From Bradyrhizobium forestalis (GTDB taxonomy: Bacteria; Pseudomonadota; Alphaproteobacteria; Rhizobiales; Xanthobacteraceae): DNA of 64,000 nucleotides. Every line of letters begins with the position of its first letter. Position 1 is the stretch's first letter. The notes beneath the pieces were generated by a model. The model was not told the origin of the DNA. It did not search any database and worked only from the letters and a program-made list of their open reading frames with translations. The translations under genes were made by a program, and so were the position numbers. The DNA is taken from NCBI RefSeq assembly GCF_002795245.1, contig NZ_PGVG01000016.1, forward strand, positions 62,001 through 126,000, in the 5' to 3' direction. Below, piece after piece: positions 1-8,671 of this stretch.

Positions 1-1195
1 CTTTGATCCAGGAATACTTGCCGCCTTCGTCGAGTTCCTTAATATCTGTCTTGCTGCCTTTGAGTTTTGGCCCAAGTTCAAAATGCGGCTCGGTGATACC
101 GTCCCAGGGATGCAGCCCGCAGCAATCGCTGGGGTATTTGTACCATGAATGCGCGACGAATTCCTGGATCTGCTCGGGATCACCATGGTCGATCGGCAGT
201 ATCTCCTTGAGATTGCCACCAAGAATGACCCCGCGCGGCAGCTTGAAACTTTTGGCGGAACAGTCATTTGCGTTTTCGGGGATGTCGCCATAGGACATCA
301 CGCTCTTGCTTGAAAGTCCGCCGCCATGGAGCCAGTCCTTGTAGAACGAGCAGATCGCGGCAATGTCGGGCAGGTAGACCTGCTCGACAAACTCGATCGA
401 GCGCTCGATGATCGAGGCCACGATGTTCAGTCGCTCCATATTGATCGCACCCACCGCACCGGGTCCGTCGATGTTGATCGCGCAGGGCACGCCACCGACC
501 AGCCAGTTCGGATGCGGGTTCTTACCACCATAGATAGCTTGGATCTTGACGATCTCCTTCTGGAAGTCCAGCGCTTCCAGATAATGCGCTACAGCCATCA
601 GGTTCGCTTCCGGTGGCAGCTTGTAGGCCGGATGCCCCCAATAGCCGTTCTTGAACGGACCGAGTTGTCCTGATCCGAAGAATTTGGTGAGCCGGATCTG
701 CAAATCCTTAAAATAGCCAGGGGACGACAGCGGCCAGGGCGAGATAGACTGCGCGAGCGCCGAGGTGGACTTCGGATCGGCCTTGAGCGCGGAGACAACG
801 TCGACCCAATCCAGCGCGTGCAGGTGATAGAAATGTACGAGGTGATCATGCACGAGCAGGCACAGCTGCATGATGTTGCGGATCGAATTGGCATTCTCCG
901 GAATCGCAATTCCTAGTGCATTTTCAACCGCGCGCACGGAGGTGAGCGCATGGGTGCCGGTGCAGACCCCGCAAATCCGCTCAGTGAACGCCCAGGCGTC
1001 GCGAGGATCGCGCCCGCGCAGGATGACTTCGATGCCACGCCACATCGTCCCGCTTGAGACCGCATTGCGGATCACATTGTCGGAATCGAGATTGGCTTCG
1101 ACACGCAGGTGGCCTTCGATCCGCGTCAGCGGGTCGATGACGATTCGCCTGCCTGAACGATCAAGATTGAACCCATTCGGTGTCTGGACGGCCAC
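1..1195 (-). CDS. hupL: Uptake [NiFe]-hydrogenase large subunit (partial, N-terminal part)
   Basis: This is the large, nickel-bearing subunit of the membrane-bound uptake hydrogenase, which oxidises the H2 released by nitrogenase. The minus-strand frame is open from a GTG at 1195 to the window edge, about 398 codons; the family is about 600 residues, so the C-terminal third with the second CxxC motif lies outside. The N-terminal nickel-ligand motif RICGVCTGTHAL is present after a DPLTRIEGHLRVE stretch typical of the family. GTG was chosen because a GAGGAGG ribosome site sits just upstream and the protein then begins like known HupL (MAVQTPNGFNL). It starts 13 bases after the hupS stop, so the two genes form one operon. 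The assignment is firm; only the end is missing. Confidence 0.93.
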   Translation of the reverse strand, partial: MAVQTPNGFNLDRSGRRIVIDPLTRIEGHLRVEANLDSDNVIRNAVSSGTMWRGIEVILRGRDPRDAWAFTERICGVCTGTHALTSVRAVENALGIAIPENANSIRNIMQLCLLVHDHLVHFYHLHALDWVDVVSALKADPKSTSALAQSISPWPLSSPGYFKDLQIRLTKFFGSGQLGPFKNGYWGHPAYKLPPEANLMAVAHYLEALDFQKEIVKIQAIYGGKNPHPNWLVGGVPCAINIDGPGAVGAINMERLNIVASIIERSIEFVEQVYLPDIAAICSFYKDWLHGGGLSSKSVMSYGDIPENANDCSAKSFKLPRGVILGGNLKEILPIDHGDPEQIQEFVAHSWYKYPSDCCGLHPWDGITEPHFELGPKLKGSKTDIKELDEGGKYSWIK

Positions 1196-1208
1196 CGTCG
1201 CCCCCTCC

Positions 1209-2309
1209 TCAACTCGGTTTGCTTTTGTGGGCTGCGCGATCCGGCTTGTGGGTCAACCGCTTCACGGCGGTGACCGCCGCATGGGCAGCGACGGTTAGCC
1301 CAACTACGCCGGCAGCGGCCATGCCGATCTGGTCGGCGTTCTCCTCGATCCCGAACTGCTTGATGGTTGTGAGTCGGTCGTAAAATGACCCCTTATCCCA
1401 GAAGCCGTCTTCGGAGCAGCCAAAGCAGCCGTGGCCGGATTGAATCGGAAATGAAACGCCGCCGTTCCACCGAAGGGCCGAACAGGCATTGTAGGTGGTT
1501 GGTCCCTTGCAGCCCATCTTGTACAGGCAATAACCCTTGCGTGCATACTTATCGTCCCACTCCTCGACGAATTGGCCAGCGTCGAAATGGGAACGCCGAT
1601 AGCACTTGTCGTGAATGCGCTCGGAATAGAACATACTTGGGCGCCCTTGGCGATCGAGCTCCGGAAGCTTTCCGAACGTGGTGATGAAAGTCACGAGGCC
1701 ACTCATGACCTCTGCGATAGGCGGGCACCCGGGCACTTTGATGATCGGCTTGTTGGTGATCACCTTATCGATCGGGGCCGCGCCAGTTGGATTGGGCTTG
1801 GCCGCTTGCACGCATCCCCAAGACGCACACGTGCCCCAAGCGATGATCGCCATGGACTCTTCCGCCATGGACCTGAGCTTTTCAACGAACGGCTTGCCGC
1901 CGTCAATGCAGAACATGCCACCCTCGTTCAGCGGTGGATTGCCTTCGACGGCGAGCACATACCTGCCTCTGTACTTGGCACGAGTTTCCTCCAAGATGGC
2001 TTCGGCCTGGTGTCCCGCCGCCGCCATGATCGTATCGTCATAGTCGAGCGAAATCATCGACAGCAGCGCGTCCTTGATCAAGGGATGGGCCGAGCGGATA
2101 AAGCTTTCCGAGCAGCAGGTACACTCGAGCCCGTGCAGCCAAATAACCGGCAAACGCGGTTTGGTCTCCAGGGCGTTGGCAATACTGCTTGCGGCGAGCG
2201 GACCAAGTCCCAAGCTCGCGGCAGTCAAACTGCAGAATTTGTGGAAACTACGGCGCGTCATACCCTGACGTCTGATCACGCTGTAGAACGTTTCCGTTGC
2301 GCCACCCAT
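1209..2309 (-). CDS. hupS: Uptake [NiFe]-hydrogenase small subunit, Tat-exported
   Basis: The 366-residue product is the iron-sulfur small subunit that passes electrons from the HupL active site to the membrane cytochrome b. A twin-arginine signal (RRSFHKF, residues 19-25) with a hydrophobic stretch explains export of the HupSL pair. Cluster-binding cysteines appear in LECTCCSESF, WGTCASWGCV, VPGCPPI and in the C-terminal DKCYRR, GYCLYKMGCKGP and GHGCFGCSEDGFWD motifs. A hydrophobic C-terminal segment (about 335-350) anchors it in the membrane. The ATG at 2309 was preferred over upstream in-frame starts because the product then matches rhizobial HupS from the first residue. The signal peptide separates it from the cytoplasmic sensor HupU. 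hupL follows at 13 bases. Confidence 0.96.
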   Translation of the reverse strand: MGGATETFYSVIRRQGMTRRSFHKFCSLTAASLGLGPLAASSIANALETKPRLPVIWLHGLECTCCSESFIRSAHPLIKDALLSMISLDYDDTIMAAAGHQAEAILEETRAKYRGRYVLAVEGNPPLNEGGMFCIDGGKPFVEKLRSMAEESMAIIAWGTCASWGCVQAAKPNPTGAAPIDKVITNKPIIKVPGCPPIAEVMSGLVTFITTFGKLPELDRQGRPSMFYSERIHDKCYRRSHFDAGQFVEEWDDKYARKGYCLYKMGCKGPTTYNACSALRWNGGVSFPIQSGHGCFGCSEDGFWDKGSFYDRLTTIKQFGIEENADQIGMAAAGVVGLTVAAHAAVTAVKRLTHKPDRAAHKSKPS

Positions 2310-3091
2310 CAAGCGTTCCATGTGAGTTGTCGTCGGCCATAGCGAATTACTGACGTTCAGCAAGAACCAAGCCACCGAAGCGAAACATTTGACAGATACC
2401 ATGTCACCGCTTCGAGATCTGCGGACTGTCGAAAGCAGCCAGCGAACCACAAGCTGCGCGATTGGTGTGTCATGCCAATGGTGTCCGGTTTTGGACGTCC
2501 ATGTGAGCACTTCAACAGAGCAGCACGATGGTTCACTACTGCACGGCGACTACGCCTTGCTCGCGTTTGCACGACCGCGACGCTCACGCGTCGCGCCGGT
2601 CGCTCAATGGAATTGGTGCAGTTGACGGGCACCGGACTGCCCTCCAGTCTTAGTCAGACTTGACGATTGCTGGCCAATGGGGCGTTAATCCGCTCATAGT
2701 CGCAACCGCGCAAGCAGTCTGTACCAAAGCGCCTGTCGAGCGACGAAGGCGAGCCGCGGCGCGCACACCGCCGTCGCTTTTTAGGTCTGATCGATCCAAT
2801 CTGCCTTTGATTCAAAGTGCCGCGCCGCACGGCATCGCTGCAGGATGTAAGCGAGAGCCTGGAGAGCTATCACGAGCGCTCGTCGCGCGAGCCGATCGAT
2901 AGCAATTCGCGATCGTCTTGGCGCATCGCTTCTTCGCGATAGCGGAGGCAATCACGTTCTTGAAGCACTGGCGCGACCCGCGCCAAACGCGGATATCAGG
3001 TAACGGCGCCGACTTCAGTCGACATCGATGCGTAGCAGCACGTCTGCCGACCACCCAAAACGGTTGGCCGAGCCTTTCGGCCAGAAGCGGA
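2310..3091. other. Intergenic region upstream of hupS
   Basis: Apart from the sigma-54 promoter I see no supportable gene. hupU and hupV, which precede hupSL in related strains, are not here; the next gene is an unrelated hydrolase. Short open frames on both strands have no recognisable content. Confidence 0.5.
2359..2374 (-). promoter_or_regulatory. Sigma-54 (-24/-12) type promoter of hupSL
   Basis: Read on the minus strand the sequence is TGGCTTGGTTCTTGCT, with GG and GC separated by exactly 10 bases as RpoN promoters require. It lies about 50 bases upstream of the hupS ATG, which would give a leader of roughly 35-40 bases. In Bradyrhizobium, hup genes are known to use a -24/-12 promoter activated by HoxA. 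The activator site was not identified here. Confidence 0.75.
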
Positions 3092-4354
3092 TTATCGGAT
3101 TATTGCAGCATAGACGATATATTGGACTTGTTCGCGGTAATACTTCCGGATTTCTCCGGGTGCTGCCGTTCCGACCACCACGACGAGACGCTCCTTTGGG
3201 TCGCAGAAAAATTGTGTGCCGTAGGCGCCAGTCCAAGTGAACTCACCTGGATTACCCGGAACCGCCGAGAGACCCTCGTTTATACGTACAGCTACTCCGA
3301 GCCCGAAGCCGAAACCGGCACGGTGCGCCTCCACATTGGCGACCTTATTTTTGATCTCTGCCCCGAGGTGGTCGGAAATCATGTGGCGCACCGTCTTCGG
3401 ACCGAGAATGCGCTGCCCATCGAGCTCCCCGCCGTTGAGCAGCATTTGTCCAAAGCGCACGTAGTCACCGACTGTCGCAAATGCGCAGGCTCCCCCGCAG
3501 TCAAACTTCGTCGAACTTTCGAGGAGCTCGATGTCTTGTGGCTTTCCCGTAAGCGGGTCGGCTGGAAATGGACGTGCGAGGCGTTCGCGTTGCGATTCAG
3601 ACAAATGGAAAGTGGCATCCTGCATCTCGATGGGCTTCCACAGATTGCTGGCAAGATAGTCGCCCAATCGCTGTTCGCTGACCTGTTCCACGACAGCTCC
3701 CAGCACATCGGTCGAGAAGCCGTACTCGAATTCCGTACCCGGTTGGTGCGCCAGCGGCAGCTTGGTAATGGTTTCGATGAACGCCTGCTTATCGCCCCTT
3801 AGTGGCGGAGCGGCGAAATCGGGATAGAGCCGCGCCACTTGGTCTGAGCTGTCAGGGGGCACGCCGTAGGTGAGCCCGGATGTGTGGCGATAGAGATCGT
3901 GGATGTAGATCGGAGAACTCTGCGTTTGAAATTCCAATGAGCCGTCATGCTGTGGCACTCCCACCTTCATGTTTGCGAATTCCGGGTAATAATCCGTAAG
4001 CCTGGCCCGTAGAGGCAGGCGACCTTGCTCCATGAGGATAAGTCCCGCAACGGCCACCATCGGCTTGGTCATAGACGCAAGCCCGAACATCGCGTCGAGC
4101 CGCATCGACGTTCCTTTTGCAGGATCGAGTTGCCCATACGCCTTGTAGTGAATCAGCTTGCCGTCCCTGGCGATTGCAACCACCGCACCCGGCACGCGTT
4201 TACTAGCGATTTCGCGAGCGAAGAACTCGTCGAGCTTGGCGAGGCGCTGCTGAGAAAAGCCGAGGTCCTGGGCCGTCGCTTCGGGCAGAGGCGCGGGGTG
4301 GACTGAATTGAAGCCGATTCCAGCAACCGCAGCGGCCATAACAAGCTTGTTCAT
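3092..4354 (-). CDS. Beta-lactamase-fold serine hydrolase (class C / EstB type), exported
   Basis: This 420-residue protein belongs to the penicillin-binding-protein-like serine hydrolases (class C beta-lactamase, esterase EstB, D-aminopeptidase group). The nucleophile motif SMTK is at residues 94-97, a tyrosine motif of the YxN position appears in FEYGFSTDV near residue 208, and a KTG-like third box is probably AYGTQFF near the C-terminus. An N-terminal hydrophobic stretch followed by small residues suggests a signal peptide, so the product is probably periplasmic. The start at 4354 has a GCGAGG ribosome site; an upstream in-frame ATG at 4390 is less likely. Family membership is clear, but substrate cannot be told from sequence, so antibiotic resistance should not be assumed. 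It stands alone between modB and hup. Confidence 0.85.
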   Translation of the reverse strand: MNKLVMAAAVAGIGFNSVHPAPLPEATAQDLGFSQQRLAKLDEFFAREIASKRVPGAVVAIARDGKLIHYKAYGQLDPAKGTSMRLDAMFGLASMTKPMVAVAGLILMEQGRLPLRARLTDYYPEFANMKVGVPQHDGSLEFQTQSSPIYIHDLYRHTSGLTYGVPPDSSDQVARLYPDFAAPPLRGDKQAFIETITKLPLAHQPGTEFEYGFSTDVLGAVVEQVSEQRLGDYLASNLWKPIEMQDATFHLSESQRERLARPFPADPLTGKPQDIELLESSTKFDCGGACAFATVGDYVRFGQMLLNGGELDGQRILGPKTVRHMISDHLGAEIKNKVANVEAHRAGFGFGLGVAVRINEGLSAVPGNPGEFTWTGAYGTQFFCDPKERLVVVVGTAAPGEIRKYYREQVQYIVYAAIIR

Positions 4355-4432
4355 TGTAGCCTCGCAAAGATTGATGGATCCGGCTTGCAATACTACTGCT
4401 CGGCCGTGATCGGATATGTCCAGCCGGCGAAC

Positions 4433-5122
4433 CTAAGACGGTTCGTTGCCTCTCCTGGCACAGTGTCTGTCTATGAGGGCTAAGGTGAAGATTGCCACAA
4501 AGGCGAACATCACCATACCGCCGGCAACCACACTCGCCTCGCGCCAGCGCGATGCTTGGACGTAGTCTACGACGTAGGCTGACAAAACCTTGGTGCGCCC
4601 AGGGATGTTGCCGCCGATCATCATCACGACTCCGAATGTGCCGATCGTATGAGAAAAGCCAACCACGGCGGCTTTAACAAACTCCAATCGCGCCAGCGGC
4701 CCCCTGATGGTAATGAGGGCGCACAACGACGAAACGCGCCCCGTAGTTTCCAACTGGCGACCTCCTATCGCAACAAAGGCGTTACGGATCGGCTGCACCA
4801 CCAACGGCAGCGCCGAGAGGACCGATCCGATCACGATTCCCGCGAAGGTAAAAGCGAGCGTGCGCTCGCCCCACAAAGAGGCGAGAACGCCACCCGGTCC
4901 GTTTGGGCCGAGCAACACGAGTAAGCAAAAGCCGAGAGCCGTCGGCGGTAGCACTAGCGGCAGGGCGATCATCGTCGTCACCGCCTCGCTCAAAAGCGTC
5001 TTTGAGCGCGCTAGCCACCAAGCGAGGGGCACACCAATCAAGAGGAGGATCACGGTCGTTACGCTGGCGAGCTCAATCGTGAGCGCAACGGATTGCGCAA
5101 TCTCTGCCGAAAATACATCCAT
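4433..5122 (-). CDS. modB: Molybdate ABC transporter permease
   Basis: The 229-residue product resembles ModB, the membrane channel of the ModABC molybdate importer. Molybdate is needed for the nitrogenase cofactor. It starts MDVFSAEIAQSV and has about five hydrophobic segments, with the family stretch ALPLVLPPTALGFCLL near the first third and GTFGVVMMIGGNIPGRT in the last third. The EAA-type loop that contacts the ATPase (around LETTGRVSSLCAL) looks eroded against the usual EAARTLGAS form. The frame stays open upstream to 5329, but homology begins only at 5122. No modC follows: the next gene downstream is an unrelated hydrolase, and upstream only a stub resembling a modA start remains. Transport function is therefore doubtful. 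Confidence 0.8.
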   Translation of the reverse strand: MDVFSAEIAQSVALTIELASVTTVILLLIGVPLAWWLARSKTLLSEAVTTMIALPLVLPPTALGFCLLVLLGPNGPGGVLASLWGERTLAFTFAGIVIGSVLSALPLVVQPIRNAFVAIGGRQLETTGRVSSLCALITIRGPLARLEFVKAAVVGFSHTIGTFGVVMMIGGNIPGRTKVLSAYVVDYVQASRWREASVVAGGMVMFAFVAIFTLALIDRHCARRGNEPS

Positions 5123-5154
5123 GTGCGTCAGCCCAAGAGTGAAAGCGGGTCGTA

Positions 5155-5295
5155 TTACCGGCCCGGTGATCGCCTGCACGTCCAGCTCGCCCAGGTATGT
5201 GGCGCGGATCCCCTTTTCGTCGCGCCGCACTTCATGGCGGCCGCCACATTCACGCGCGTCGTTTCTACGAGCAAGAGCAGCGTCGCAAGTCTCAT
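5155..5295 (-). pseudogene. Possible modA remnant (ribosome site plus signal peptide only)
   Basis: A good AGGAG site precedes an ATG at 5295, and the first 20 residues (MRLATLLLLVETTRVNVAAA) look like a signal peptide. The frame then turns into basic, cysteine-containing sequence and stops after 46 residues, 32 bases before modB. A periplasmic binding protein gene modA would be expected here. I read this as the leader of a modA whose body is deleted, but the body itself cannot be recognised. Confidence 0.35.
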
Positions 5296-6290
5296 CGGCA
5301 ACTCCTGTGACAGGGCCGCTTCCATCCATCTGACCGCGGCACCTCCTCGTTTGAAATCAGCAATTCCTATGCCGCGGCCGAACTGCGGGACGCGCTATGC
5401 GCAAGATGGGGGAAATTCGCACAGACCTCGACGTCGCTGTGGCGTGAACCTAACGCTATGTCAGATTTCTGGCATCTCTGTTGCCGAGTAGACAGCGACG
5501 GCCGCGCAACGGAACGGCAGAATTTGACGCCACCAGAAATGCCATGTGGTTTGGCGGTGGCTCAAACGCCGCACTCGCCGGGCCGGTAATGGAAAGGATC
5601 GCAGGAAGCCTGCCCTTGGCAGAGCGCGAACGATCTAGCTGAGTAATCATCGTGACGCTGCTTCTGCGACGCGGCAAAAAGGCGCTGACGGGCCGAGAGC
5701 GAAGGCCGCCTCTCGATCAACCTGCCTAATACGTATCGTTGGCACAGGCCTAGAGACAAATGCCTCGGACGAGCTTTGCCGCCAGCGACAAGGCCGTGCA
5801 TCGATTCAAAATTACGCCGCGCAGTCGAGCTCCCAAACCAGGCTTCCATCGCGTGGATGAGTACAATCCAAACTATCAATTTTACCAATGTCCTCTACTG
5901 TTGCATCGATCTCAGCAGTTGGCGCATATCGATCACGCTCGGGCTAGCATCCCGAGACGGGACTCCGCTAATGCGCTCAGCCGACCAATTACGCGTCTCG
6001 CCGCAACTTTTGTTCCACCTTGCGAACGCGAGCCGAGCACTCAAACCGATGCCGCCCGGAGACAGACGGTTTGTTCGAGACTGCTTAATCGGGCGCACTT
6101 TGGGCAACTGGTGCATATCTTGCTTAACGACAAAGGATAACGCAACTAAACGCCTGCCTTTGGAACGACGCCACCGGCTCTCGGAACCGTCTTCAATCGG
6201 ACACGGCTAAAAATGATGAGTCTCGTATGACGCTGTCGTCTCTCAACGACGCGGCGGCTCACATTCGAGTATATTCGGGAAGGAAGCGTC
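5296..6290. other. Intergenic region between modB and dctA
   Basis: About 1 kb without a gene I can support. It contains the dctA promoter at 6109-6124 and the leader. An open frame at 5562-5888 on the minus strand (108 residues) has no recognisable domain and no convincing ribosome site. Confidence 0.4.
6109..6124 (+). promoter_or_regulatory. Sigma-54 (-24/-12) type promoter of dctA
   Basis: The sequence TGGTGCATATCTTGCT fits the RpoN consensus with GG and GC 10 bases apart. It points toward dctA and lies 167 bases before its ATG. Rhizobial dctA genes are known to be RpoN-dependent through DctD, and sometimes NifA. No activator site was identified with confidence. Confidence 0.7.
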
Positions 6291-7601
6291 ATGACCACCA
6301 TGGCAACTGCGGCGCCCGCACGCGCGTCGCAAGCTTGGTATAAGATTCTCTACGTGCAGGTGCTGATCGCGATCTTGATTGGCGCCATGGTCGGTAGCCT
6401 ATGGCCGTCTGTCGCGACCAACGACTGGGTCAAGGCGCTCGGTGACGGGTTTATCAAGCTTATCAAGATGGTGATCGCGCCGATTATTTTCTGCACCGTC
6501 ACATCTGGTATTGCGCATATTCAGGATGCGAAGAAAGTCGGGCGCGTTGGCGTCAAGGCGCTGGTCTATTTCGAGATCGTCTCCAGCTTTGCCTTGGTGT
6601 TGGGCCTTCTTATGGGCAATCTGGTCCAAATCGGTCATGGCCTTGCGGTCAAGCCGGATGCTGCGGCGGTCGCCAATTACGTCAAGCAGGCGGAAGCCTC
6701 GAAGACCGTCGATTTCTTTCTCAACATCGTTCCCGATACCGTCGTCGGCGCCTTCGCCCGCGGCGATGTTCTGCAGGTTCTCCTGTTCGCGATCCTATTC
6801 GGCTTTTCGCTGATGGCGTTGGGAAACCGTGGGGAGCGGCTGCGAGGCATGATTGACGACGTCGCGCACGCGGTGTTCGGCGTGATCGCTATCATCATGA
6901 AAGCGGCTCCGATTGGCGCCTTCGGGGCCATGGCCTTCACTGTCGGCAAGTTCGGGCCGGCAGCACTCGGCAATTTGATCGGTCTGATCGCGCTGTTTTA
7001 CGCGACGGCGGCGTTATTTGTCGTGGTGGTACTCGGTTTGATCGCGCGCCTCGTCGGCTTTTCAATCTTCAAGTTCATTGTCTATATCAAGGACGAGATT
7101 CTGATCGTGCTCGGCACATCGTCCTCTGAAAGCGCGCTGCCGCAATTAATGGAGAAGCTGGAACGGCTGGGCTGCTCCAAGCCCGTGGTCGGCCTGGTGG
7201 TGCCAACTGGCTACTCTTTCAACCTCGACGGCACCAATATCTATATGACACTTGCGACATTGTTCATTGCCCAGGCACTCGGGGTCGATCTCACCTTTGG
7301 CCAGCAGCTCACGATCCTGCTCGTGGCGATGCTAACGTCGAAGGGAGCAAGCGGCGTCACCGGCGCGGGCTTCATCACGCTCGCTGCGACGTTGTCGGTG
7401 GTCAACCCAGCGCTGGTGCCGGGTATGGCAATCGTATTTTCGATCGACAAGTTCATGAGCGAGGTGCGCGCCCTTACTAACATCACCGGCAATGGCATCG
7501 CCGCCGTGTTCGTGTCCTGGTGGGAGGATGAGCTCGAGCACGCGACGCTGCAAGCTCGGCTCAACCAGCCCAACGTCTCCACCACTATCGATACACGATG
7601 A
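6291..7601 (+). CDS. dctA: C4-dicarboxylate:cation symporter DctA
   Basis: The 436-residue product is a DAACS-family symporter importing succinate, malate and fumarate, the main carbon supply of nitrogen-fixing bacteroids. Diagnostic motifs are the serine-rich re-entrant loop VLGTSSSESALPQLM (about 275-290), the signature GYSFNLDGTNIYMTLA (about 303-318) and the second hairpin TSKGASGVTGAGFITLA (about 349-365). Roughly eight membrane segments are visible from residue 20 on, and length matches the family. A GGAAGGAAG ribosome site precedes the ATG. It is monocistronic, with a sigma-54 promoter upstream and a likely terminator downstream. dctB and dctD are not adjacent, so activation would come from elsewhere in the genome. 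Confidence 0.96.
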   Translation: MTTMATAAPARASQAWYKILYVQVLIAILIGAMVGSLWPSVATNDWVKALGDGFIKLIKMVIAPIIFCTVTSGIAHIQDAKKVGRVGVKALVYFEIVSSFALVLGLLMGNLVQIGHGLAVKPDAAAVANYVKQAEASKTVDFFLNIVPDTVVGAFARGDVLQVLLFAILFGFSLMALGNRGERLRGMIDDVAHAVFGVIAIIMKAAPIGAFGAMAFTVGKFGPAALGNLIGLIALFYATAALFVVVVLGLIARLVGFSIFKFIVYIKDEILIVLGTSSSESALPQLMEKLERLGCSKPVVGLVVPTGYSFNLDGTNIYMTLATLFIAQALGVDLTFGQQLTILLVAMLTSKGASGVTGAGFITLAATLSVVNPALVPGMAIVFSIDKFMSEVRALTNITGNGIAAVFVSWWEDELEHATLQARLNQPNVSTTIDTR

Positions 7602-8671
7602 GATAGTCCCGGATCCTAACCGCCGCCATTCCAAGACGCGTCGAATGCGAGCGCAGCGACATTTCTCGTAGTTCGAACCGAGACAGCTGACTTGACACGA
7701 GCCGGAACTTTCACGCGCGATCTCCAGTGCGCCAGCCCTTGCCCGCCTCGCCCCCGGCAGCCGGGCCCGCCGAGCAAAAGAGTCGGGCTTTTTTAACAGT
7801 CATTTTCAAGGGCGTCTTCACCGTCAAGCTTGCGGCCATCTGAACTCTTCTGCGACATTTGCCGTGCAGGATAATAGGACTGTGACAGAAGGTGCCCAGC
7901 CTGACGAACTAGGTGTTGCTTTGCCTACAATCGCATGTGCGCGGTCACTGCGCTTGCCTCGTCCGACCAACGAGTGGTAGCGATCTTGCACGCAACACAT
8001 CATCCCTTGTCGGTCCGCGCTGCCGCATTAGATCAGATGGTGTGTGATCAGCACGGATTAGATGGCACCTCGCAGAACCGTGGCGGCTCGCAGACGGCTA
8101 GTGTCGGTTCGGCGTCGCTGCGCGCGCTCGATTCCGGCCAACGACCCGGAGACAAGTCCCCCGCACCACGGCGTGATGCCCCTAGGACATACAAAGCTTC
8201 GCGTAACTTCGCCTTCATATCTCGGCACATCACCGTTGCGCTTTCTTTCCGCATGACCGATCGTACCGGCGAGATGAGTGGTCCGGCAGCTTGTCTTTGT
8301 CCTTTCCGGTTCGGCGAGGGGCGCCCCGATTGCTCCGGCTCAATGTCTCGACTGAACTGCAGCCGGGGTCCTCGTGCGTCGGGGTAAGGGAGTTATCTTC
8401 GGCTGCAGCCTGAAGCGCCTGCCCGGAGGTATCGGCAGCGGAGGAAAGCAGACATCTGAGCATCGATTGCAGGCGTGTCAGAGCGCCATATTGAAAGGTT
8501 TAGGACAACTATACGTACGTCTGTGATGCAATTTTTCTCGGCGCGTGCTCAGCTCACCACCAAGCAATCGAGCGGAACCGCTCACCAGCGGGTGCTGGTG
8601 CCGAGTATTGCCCTATTTTTGCCTAAAATGTTATAGGTCTCCCGCCGGAGAACAAGCCGGACGGCATCAAA
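7602..8671. other. Intergenic region between dctA and nodV
   Basis: About 1.07 kb without a recognisable gene. It holds the likely dctA terminator near 7765-7794. A 150-codon open frame at 7935-8387 (plus strand) looks like non-coding sequence. No nod box was found ahead of nodV. Confidence 0.4.
7765..7794 (+). terminator. Likely rho-independent terminator downstream of dctA
   Basis: A short GC stem (GCCCG with CGGGC, 14-base loop) is followed directly by six T residues. A second small hairpin (CCCGGCAGCCGGG) lies just before it. The stem is short, so this is only likely. Confidence 0.45.

Noticed and set aside
8598..8616. Sigma-54-like TGGTGCCGAGTATTGCC upstream of nodV
   Set aside because: The GG and GC elements are 11 bases apart instead of 10, which normally abolishes RpoN use.
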